This document shows positions 1 through 10,300 of a stretch of DNA of 64,000 nucleotides, in pieces. The stretch covers positions 10,939,001 to 11,003,000 of the forward strand of contig NC_056425.1 of the NCBI RefSeq assembly GCF_905147365.1, written 5' to 3'. The translations under genes and the position numbers were made by a program. A model generated the notes under the pieces. That model did not search any database. It had not been told where the DNA came from and was given only the letters and a program-made list of their open reading frames with translations. The stretch is from Aricia agestis (taxonomy: Eukaryota; Arthropoda; Insecta; Lepidoptera; Lycaenidae). Every line of letters starts with the position of its first letter. Within the stretch, counting starts at the first letter, position 1.

Positions 1-1326
1 AATATTTTTTATGTTTGTATATTTCTTGTTTACAAAATCTTAACATCTTCAACGACAAATATAATGTGCTAAACAATATTTTTAAATTGATTAACAAACA
101 AGTTTTTCAGGTTTAGATTGACGTCATTAACACAACTACCTTTAGAGTCATTCTTAACTACTTCTCGTTCATACTGATCCATCCATACTTCTATACTAAT
201 ATTATGCGAAAGTGTGTCTGTCTGTCTGTCTGACTGTTACCTTTTCACGCACAAACCGCTGAACCGATTTTGCTGAAATTTGGAAAAAAAATCAGAAGCC
301 GTACATTTTCACGGGACTCAAAGAATCTCTATAGTCCATAGACTATAGAGATACTTTGAGTCACGGGAAAATGTACGGCTTCTGCGCGATAAATGAATTT
401 TGACTCAACGGAGTTGCGGGCGTCAATCGTCATCTAGTCACTCATATTTATATTATGTTTTGCCACAGAATATATTATATTAGTAGTACCAAGTTTTGCT
501 AAATAACGCCAACAACACTTTTGCCCCAAAATCGTGTCGTTTTTCGAGCGGGAACCAAAATTTTTCTGTGACAAAAAGTATCTCCATGTACAAACATTTC
601 AACAAAATCGGTTCAGCGATTTGGGTGCATTTATAATATTAGTATTGATTCTAAATGTTAATTAACAAAATGTTATGGGTGCAACTGTATTTACTTTAGA
701 GCAGCCCCGGATTATAAATAGGCCGTTAGAGGCCACGGCCTAGGGCCGCAGCGTCCTAGGGGGGCAGCGTCCATAGAGATTAGAGGCACTACAGATTAAA
801 AAAAAGTGACCTACACCTGCCTACACTCATAAAAATATTTTGGCATTATTTTAGAGTGAACTTGATTTTAGGTATTGATTGGTATACTTACCTAATTAGT
901 GTGCGAATTTAATCCAATTTAACAAAATAAATTAGTTCGGCCATGACTCCGGAATCATGACATTCGACACCTTTTCAATAACATTAAATTGTAACTAACA
1001 ATAATATTATGTTACATATTAAGTACTTATATGTTTTCAATTTTTCATATACTTAGCACAATTATTTTAAAAAAAGTATTTTTGTGTGATTGGTTGTTTG
1101 ACACTCAAAAAGTGTTTAAAAATAAACGAATAAATAAAAACACGTATTTTTAATGCACATAATGAAAAAAAAAAACACAAAAAAGTATTAAAAAAACAAG
1201 ATCTAATGTGCTTTATTCTAAGGCATTCCAATATCATTTTGTTTTTAATCAACTTGCAGAAATTAGGACGTTCGTGATTTTCTTGTGTGTTCAAAGATAG
1301 TTTCCTGTATTTTTTTTTTGTTTCAG
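1..1326 (+). other. Intron of Aldh-III (5' part of gene lies upstream of window)
   Basis: No coding exon is recognised here. The stretch ends in a polypyrimidine tract and TTTCAG at 1321-1326, the acceptor of the first visible aldehyde dehydrogenase exon. It contains an inverted Helitron-end repeat (about 191-650) and otherwise AT-rich sequence. Confidence 0.7.
191..650. mobile_element. Two Helitron-like 5' ends in head-to-head inversion
   Basis: The left side begins CTATACTAATATTATGCGAA and continues into a TCTG-rich stretch and a segment reading GCTGAACCGATTTTGCTGAA. The right side, near 600-650, is the reverse complement of the same segments and ends TATAATATTAGTA. The middle holds a near-perfect palindrome (295-382). 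The 5' sequence matches the two more complete Helitrons at 31997 and 54348. I infer a rearranged, non-autonomous Helitron relic; it has no open reading frame of interest. Confidence 0.5.
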
Positions 1327-4300
1327 CCCCGTATACATAGACAACTCTGTGAACATGGAGGTGACAGTGAAGAGGGTGTTATGGGGCAAATTCATCAACG
1401 TGGGTCAAACGTGTATAGCCCCGGACTACATACTGTGCACCAAGGAGGTTCAGGACAAATTCGTGGAGATCTCCAAGAGGGTACTGAAGGAGTGGTACGG
1501 GGAGGATCCCCAGAAATCGCCTGATCTATGCCGTATTATTAACAACAGGCATTTTAGGTAAGGAACTATTTCTTTGCTAAGTATATTTTTCACTATTATT
1601 TTTTCAATCAAATAACAAATTTGTTAAAATATAATATAACAAAATAATAGTTGAATATTATAAAAAAATAGTCCTGTGATTACCTGAGCCTTAAGGCATA
1701 TAAGGATGCAGAAAGTTTAGTTTTAACATGGTCTAAATTACGTAAGACGATGCGGATTTTTGATACAAACCAAAAATACAAATAACCAAAAATACAATAA
1801 GAATACAAATATTATTTAGTTAGCTAAATAATATTTGTATTCTTATTGTGACCTCATTCACAAACCATTTTAGCGTTAAATGAGTAATAAGAACAATATG
1901 TAAATTTAAATATTTATTATCAATTTAGTTTATCATACTTAGTTATGAATTAATTTGATAAAGTAAGTATAAATTAATTATTATTATGTACCATCCAGGA
2001 AATTTATTCATAGGCCCTGAAGGTCTCCGGCATTTGGTAGAGCTATGTCAATTCACTGTTAGTTGTAATCTGTTGGCTAGGTTTACATAAAGCTACCAAA
2101 TTCCGTAGGTCCATCGGTCTATGAATAAACTTATCTGATTTATCACCAAACTTATACATATTCCAGTCGCCTCCAAGCGCTGGTCGACGCGTCCAAGGAC
2201 AAAGTAGTTATTGGCGGTCAGTACGACGCTCAGGATAAGTACATCGCGCCGACTATAATAGCCAACGTCACAGCCACAGACAAGATAATGGAGGACGAGA
2301 TCTTCGGGCCAATACTGCCGATTGTGACTATAGAGAACGCGTATGAGGCAATAAAGTTCATTAATGACAGGTGAGTGACAAAAATGCTGCCCTGCAGTAC
2401 CTAATCCTAATACCTCAATTAGGCTCACACGTTTTGCGTATTCGATTTCCGAATTGGTTTTCCCTATTCGGAAAACCGAATGGAATCTCATGAAAGCACA
2501 TTACATGCGCACACGTTCGTTTTTTCCGAACGAAACGTACGTTTCAAGTGCAAGCCAGCACGTTCGCGCGTGAAAAAAACGCTAGTCTCACGAAATTCCG
2601 AATATGGAAAACGAATTCGGAAATATAATACGGAAAAGTGTTAATTATTATTTAAATTCAATTTTGACAAAATGTATGGAGCTTGTGTCAAATCGTCATT
2701 AAATTAAAGTTAGTACTTACTTAATCATTAATTCTGAGTTTGAGCATGAGTACAGTAGAAATGGAGAACACAGTAGAGTAGGATAAAAATGCTGATAATA
2801 TGTTTTATGAACAAAATAGCAGATTTCATTGTCAATTTGTCTCATTGTCTATTCTTCAGTAAACTCTTTATATAGTCGCCATGCTCAGCGTGCTGATAAA
2901 TAATGAGAGAGAGAGATGAGAGAAAACTCTCACTGCCCCACACTCAGAGACGAAAGACTTAACGCCAGTTAGACCGTAAAATTAGCAGGTCGATGTCTGT
3001 CGGTACGAATATCGACGTAAAGGATATTAAAATAACATTCATATCAGCGCGCCTTGTACAGTGGCGGTTACGACGCTCGCCGCGTCCTTGATAAGGCGAA
3101 ATAGAAGAAAAAAACGTTTTTACTTAGATAATTAAACCAAAATGCAAAATGTAACCACAAATTGTTCTTCTTTAGGTTATGAGATTTTCGTAGATATGAT
3201 TTTTGAAAGTAAAACTATCATTAGCTTCATGAATAATAAGAAAATATCACAAAATATTCGAATTTAGCCTCCTCTTCGGAGTTATTTTTGATCGAGTGAA
3301 GTTTTTAATATAATGTTTCGAACCACAAATTGTCAAAGTACACATACCCCGCGTTCCATTTGATGTTAAAAACGATCAAAACGCTCAAAATGCCTCCTAT
3401 TTTAAGCGTTTTGATCGTTTTTAACATCAAATGGAACGCGGGGTAAGTAAACAACAATGTGTATTTTTTTTTCTTTTATACTATGTCACTATTTGTTTGT
3501 TTATTATTGATTCAAAGTCATGTACAATTGGGTCTATATAGTCTATATAATGAGGATTTTGACATAAGACTCATACATTATCTGTCAAACTCTCCATTAA
3601 ATTGAAGTTTTCTGTTTTATCATCATGTCTCTGAGTGTGTTTTGACAATACATTTCGATTCGTTAAGATCTAAATATACCTAAAATATTGAAAATCGATT
3701 AAACTATTACGCCATTGTAATTATTTATTAATAATCGTGATTAAGTGTTAGTCTACCAGAATCTGATGGCAATTTTTGACAGCAGTTTTTAAAAAAAATA
3801 TCCTTGATCATTGGATAAATTTTTATATTTGCATGTTTCACGCACAGAATTAGCCGCTATTAAAGGAAAAAAGGGATCAAAATGTTTTATTCTTATTACC
3901 CCGCCCGGTATTGCTAGAGTCAATTTATTTTCTCACTTTTTGCCATCAGATTCTGGTAGACCTATAACATTTAAATTGCTCAACTAGGCACTAACACTGT
4001 GATTTGTTTTAATTAAAATTAATCGGAAATCCTACTTAATAGAACATTTTCTATAATATTATGTTTCTGCAATCTCGTTGTCATATCACAATATGGAATA
4101 CATTTGTTTTGTATAAATATTATTTGTTTTGTTTTTGTTTTTTTTTTTTTGTAAATGGGAAAATGTACTAAATCTGTATTATGTCTTTCCAAAACGACCA
4201 TTTCAGAGAGCATCCTTTAGTATTATACTTATTCAGCAAGCAAAAGAACATTCATGACCTTTTCATCGAACAAACGCGGTCTGGCAATTTATCCATCAAC

Positions 4301-7300
4301 GACACAATAATGTTCTACGCCGGTAAGACAAGGACAAAACTATGTGTACATAACTCTGTCTCCTTCTCGCTTAAGGTACAGGGATCGGAATTTGTAAATA
4401 ACTTAATAATTTCTTTAGGACTTTTCTGTACGAATGTACTTGGAATGTAGATGTAGGGTATAAGTAAAATTTACAGATACTGCACGCTATTTAATGTGAT
4501 AAAAATATTATGTAACTAATTCCCTAGAATATGTTACTATATTCCCTATAATATTATATTTAATTATGTACCTCGAAACATAATAGTTAATTTATTATTT
4601 AAAAACCCTTATTCTCTTATATTTTATTAGAATTTTCTCCTAAATTAAATGATGATTAATTAGCAACTAAGATCATTAGAGCAATTTTGTCGCAAAATAT
4701 GTCTTTTATATGACTATAAATTTGAGAAAATTACTCATTGTATCACTTTAATGGACACAGGACATTATTGAAATTTAACACACAAGGAAAATATTTTTCA
4801 AAAACCCTAAACATGGAATAAAATTCAGTTTTTCTTACTAGCGGAATATGGTAATTAAGTTTTACGAACAGCAATAAATTATTTAAGTACATTTTTAGAA
4901 AAATAACCGTGAAATTTATTAAGCATTGTTTTTAATTACATTATGATGGATTCTCGCAAAATATATTCTCCTTAATTGTGAGGCAATAGTAATTAGCAGC
5001 CGGACAAATTTATCTTAGTTATGTTACACGAAAATATTTTGATTATTTAATTAATCTTATTCTTATTTAGCTCTGTAGCCGCTTTAGAGACGGTCGAAAT
5101 ATGAATAAAATAAATAAAATCTGGGAAATAATATTATAGAATTAATTATGTTTAAATCTTATAATATTGTTATGTATAATTATGATATAACTTATTTGAG
5201 TCGCGAGTATCAACTATTATAATATACCCCTTCTACAACATACCTTAAAGTACACCCAATTGTAAAAAGTATTTGGTTGATTGCGGCCTTCCTGTATAAT
5301 ATGATCTTAATTTTCTATTATGTGAAGTGCTAACTATAATATAATATTTTTATTACAGGATATAATATTGTCTATGCTCTATATTCTATACAAATGTGAT
5401 AATATCTGTTGTCCCTTCAAATAGCATGAAAATGGACTGAGCTAAGTGACCACTAAGTAATAAAATTATCATTCCCCTCTTTCACGTACTTAAAACAGCC
5501 GTGCCGTGCGATCGTCATCTCTTTTATGTAATAATACTGCGTATTCTGCCATAAAGAATTTCACATTGATTTTAGAAAAGAAACAGTTTAAAAATAGACT
5601 GAGATATTTATACGTGGGAGAGCCATGCTTCGGCACGAATGGGCCGGCTCGACCGGATAAATACCACGTTCTCACAGAAAACCGGCGTGAAACAGCGCTT
5701 GCGCTGTGTTTCGCCGAGTGAGTGAGTTTACCGGAGACCCAATCCCCTAACCCCTACCCTATTCCCTTCCCTCAACTATTCTATTACCCTGTTCCCTCTT
5801 AAAAGGTCGGCAACGCACTTGCAGCTCTTCTGATGCTGCGAGTGTCCATGGGCGATGGAAGTTGCTTTCCATCAGGTGACCCGTTTGCTCGTTTGCCCCC
5901 TTATTTCATTAAAAAAAATAAAAAATAAAAAAATATTTTGTAACAAAAGAAGCTCTACTAAAGCAACAAGCTAAAAACTCTTTTCAAACGATAACATGCA
6001 TTCTTTATAGTCGGAAAACCAAGCGTAAGAAAAAGACTGCTGGCTGCATCACTTCCATCTCTTTCTATAGCTCAGTCCATTATCTATATGGTGGTGGTAT
6101 TTATTGTCTATGGTCGGTCGTAGAGAAAAGCCCCTGGTGCTGTACGTGTTCGCGGCGAACAAGGATGCTTACAACAACATAATCGAGAACACGAGCAGCG
6201 GGTGCATGTGTATTAACGATACTATGATGCATATGGCAGGTACAGTATTCCTTTTGGTTGGGGTCTTTGCGTAAAAATAGCAATTAAAAAAAACAATGTC
6301 AACATGACAAGAAAGGCTGTCAAAATTGTTATTTTTACTTGCTTAATAAGCAGCAGGCCAGTAAATAAGCAATGCTTATTTACTGGCCTGTTTTGTACGC
6401 AACACAGCGAAGAACCGTAATGCAAGGTCAAATCTCTTTTATTCGACATAACAATTATTTTTAAAAATTTATATATAGACACTAATTGCTATTTTTACGA
6501 ATTACACCCATGTGCTTTACTTTATGTAGATACAAAAATTTAGTCTATGATAAAACTATATTTTTAATACATTTTGCTTATTTAAAGTACTTATTTTTCC
6601 TAATGTTTTTGTTTCAACATTAATAAAAAACAACAATCAAATTGTTGTGATTCTCACATACAATGTTATTTATTATTAAGTATTGCATTTTTTTAAATAA
6701 ATTATATTCAAATTTCCTGCTATGTAGTGGGAAAAATATTTTAGGTTCCAGTGTAATTACTAATTAGCCTTAATATTTTTATAATAAATGTCAATAATAT
6801 AGTTTTATCATAAAATAGCAAGGAATATATTATTGTTATGTTTGCATGTGCTTGTAGCTGTATAGTTAGTGACTAAAACGCTCTACTATAATCAGTAGTT
6901 AGGCATGCTTATTTTTTTTTTAATGAAATATTGTAATATGCATGTTTAATGTATATTAGTTTTTGTAATAAGCCAAAAAATGTTTATTACAAATAATTTT
7001 AATCTTAAAAACATTTTTATAGACTATACATACATATTCTGATAAGTTGGAAAAATAACTCATATAATATTTTAAATAATCTAAATTAATGACTTAAGAT
7101 CCTACCAGAACTTTTGTGGGCTTGTAGCGTTTAAAAAAAGTCGGTAGTTTTGTTTTATATTTCAAGAAATGAGGAACTTATTGCGATTGCCGCCCATACA
7201 CACGTACAGTATTTTAATGCCTAATGATTGATAGTAGTGTGTAACCCACTATAAAGCTATAAATATAAAGTACTGTTTCCTGAGTGCTCTTTTTGATATT

Positions 7301-10300
7301 GCACTACCTACTTTAATGAGTACATACCTATTATAGGGTGTTTACTGTGTGCCATTTTTAATATTTGCATCACCCTAAAACCAGTACATTTAAAAGGTGT
7401 TTCCATATCACCCCTAAACTTATGCCACAATATTTAAACACCCCTCTTGTTCGTCAGGGGTTAATAAAGTGCTTGTTCAGACATAGCGGAAACCGAGCGG
7501 TTAGTGTGAACGCTGTAAATTGTAATACAACCCCTTTGTTATAAGCTGCGAGCAGTCCAAATCGCGTGGTTTGGACCTACGCGCGCACTGTGTCTGAACA
7601 AGCACAAAGGGTGTTTCCACACCGCCTCTACAATCAGTACACATACACGTGTGTTACAGTTGATACGTTGCCGTTCGGCGGTGTCGGCCACAGCGGTATT
7701 GGAGCATACCACGGCAAAGCCACATTTGACACCTTCACTCACAAAAAGAGCTGCCTCACAAAGAACTTTATGCCGATCGGAGAGAAACTGGCGTCGTAAG
7801 TATTTTTATTGTGAAACTTCTTTAGGCATGTTTAGAATAAATTTTGAAGGTTGCGTATGACGCTACCTTCAAATTTTATTATTTAGTGATTAATAATATT
7901 ATGTACTTTTGCCTAAAGTATTATTATAGCCTACTAGATAGTGCGTTTCTCACGTAACTTTCTGCCGCGCACTGTAAAACTCTGGAACGAGCTGTCACCA
8001 GCAGTATTTCCGGACCTATACAACCTGCAAACCTTCAAGAAGAGAGCGTATTCTCTTTTAAAAGGCCGGAAAGCACCTTTAGCTCTTCTGATGTTGCGAG
8101 TGTCCATGGGCAACGGTAGTTGCTTTCCATCAGGTGACCCGTTTGCTCGTTTGCCCCCTTATTTCATTAAAAAAGGTGTCTACTGTCTAGTAGACATAGA
8201 TCATAGTAGACACTGCGTCTATTATCCACGTATATACAGGTGTTGTGGATATTCTTCAAATTACTGATATATTTAAACATCCACGGTTTTGTAAATACAT
8301 ATTTTATTGCAGTTGTACGGAAAAAACAGGAAAAAATTCTACAGCAAAAGTAAATGTCTAAAATGTTATAATAATATAGAAAAAACAATAGTTTAAAAAC
8401 TTAGCAAAACTCTTTTATATACAATCCGCAACACAGGGTGTAACAAATCTAAGTGATAATACGTTAGGGTGTATACGTGTTCCTAGTACAGAGTTCACTG
8501 TGAAAGTAGCAGCGCTGAAAGACCAATTTTTTTTCACTTTTGTATGGGGAAACTCGTTACGCTGGGGCGCTTGCCCTTACAAAAGTGAAAAAAAAAATAT
8601 TTGTTCTTTCAGCGTCAGTCTATAACATCCTGTATTATAAGGAACACGTATACACCCTAAAGTATATTATACAGGGTGCAATTGAACCTACCTGCCAAAT
8701 TTTTTTGGGGCAAGCTTCGTGCTCCATCCACACATAGGCCGCGCGATCAGTTCGCGCGGAGTTATAGGTTTTGATAATTATAATAATATGTAATAATTTT
8801 TATATGTAATAATTAAATAAATAATAAGTAGGTAATAAAATAATTACTTATATTATTTTAATATTATAAAATATTATGTAAAAGTGAGTTTATTTCATTG
8901 TTTGTTACGTTTTCTCGCCTTTTATTTATTTATTTCGAGAATACCGTTTAAAACTTTTTCTTGTCCACATTTACAAAGTAATTATAAGCTGTGAATAAAT
9001 ATACAGCTGCAGCTGTTAGCGACTCAACATCCATTTTGAATCCGTCCGCACATTGGCGCGATCCAAAGCATACTGAACGACCTTCCTATGTGTGGATTAC
9101 TCACAAACGCCGTTGCAAGCGCACTGCCAACGCGTCTGCAGACGCGTTGGCCAACGCGTTAGCCTATGTCGAGAGCCGCCATAACACGTATTTATTTTGT
9201 TTGTCACGGCCCCCTCGGCCCTCGCGCTTTAATTAGTGTCTGTTACAATGTACCTTAACCACGATCGAGTGTTGTGAAATGTGGAGGTCCTACATTTTGA
9301 GTGGCGAAAGTTTCCGCGGAACCCAGCGACTGTACGAGCAAGAAAGCCTTCCTCGTCTTCGTAACAGCTGATTGATGATTCTTGAATGCAGCAGCTGTAC
9401 CCTGAATCTGAATCGCGAAACAATCAAAGACTCGGATTATGGACAGTTCGCACTTCGCAACACCTGCACACGCCTAGCCAGCCTCAAAGACAAAGTTGCG
9501 CTTAACTAACTTTTAAAGTCTTAAAGACAATGTGCAAAACGCGCTAGACTCTGCTTAGAGCAAAACGGATTGCAGTTTTAACTATGTTAAGTGTAGACAA
9601 GATGAAAGTAAATAAGATTTAGAGGTGGATTGTTTTGATTTTTAATTAGTTGTACTGTGTATGTCGCAGCCGACTGGTTTAAATAGCCGTTCAATCAAAC
9701 AGCTAGCCCTTTGACTGAACATCGCCATTCAATCACACGTCTAGCTTTCATATTGAATATTTTAGTCGCTCAAAACGTTTAACACTATAGCTGATTCAAA
9801 AGCCGCCGTCTAATTGAAGTAGTTCAGCGCGTACCGCTGCGGTGCTAGGTGCATTTTATTTATAATAAGGCGTCAACTAGCAGGTGTTTGTGGTTGTTTT
9901 TCGGAAAGAAAGTAGTTAATATATAAATAAAAATTGTGGAGGCACATAAGAGTGAATTAAAATTTCAACAAATATTCGAGGAGAAATTACGGGATTATGA
10001 AATAGATGGACGCAGCCTCCCCCGAAAGGGGGGTTCGGGAGGCACAGCCCCCCGTCAAAACAAAAACAAACACAATCCAGAAAGTCTAAAAGTTGGTTAG
10101 GTTAGGTTAGAACTTAGACCACAACGCAGAGGGAGACGAGCGAGCGCAGCGAGCGTGCTGCGGCAGCAGCCAGCGAACGCCGACAAATAAAAGGGAGGCT
10201 CGGAGGCGCAGCCCCCCGCCAAAACAAAAACAAACCAGTTGGCTAAGCGTCGTCTAGCTGTAGTGTTGAACGTTGTAGTCAACAAGTCGGCTAAACGACG

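Larger units (their letters stand above)
2634..4206 (+). other. Aldh-III intron remainder
   Basis: No gene is recognised. It holds the two foldback elements listed separately (3345-3445 and 3751-3961) and otherwise AT-rich sequence. Confidence 0.6.

Noticed and set aside
7459..7520. GGTTAATAAAGTGC as a poly(A) signal for a short Aldh-III isoform
   Set aside because: It lies in the intron before the exon at 7660, inside or beside a TIR element, with no upstream in-frame exon extension ending in a stop there.
8991..9236. 81-residue open frame inside the 2.2-kb TIR element
   Set aside because: No transposase motif, no similarity I can recognise, and it runs through a palindrome. It is treated as chance.
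10091..10110. GGTTAGGTTAGGTTAG, three TTAGG units like insect telomere repeats
   Set aside because: Only three units inside a TIR element; too short to indicate a telomere or interstitial telomeric array.
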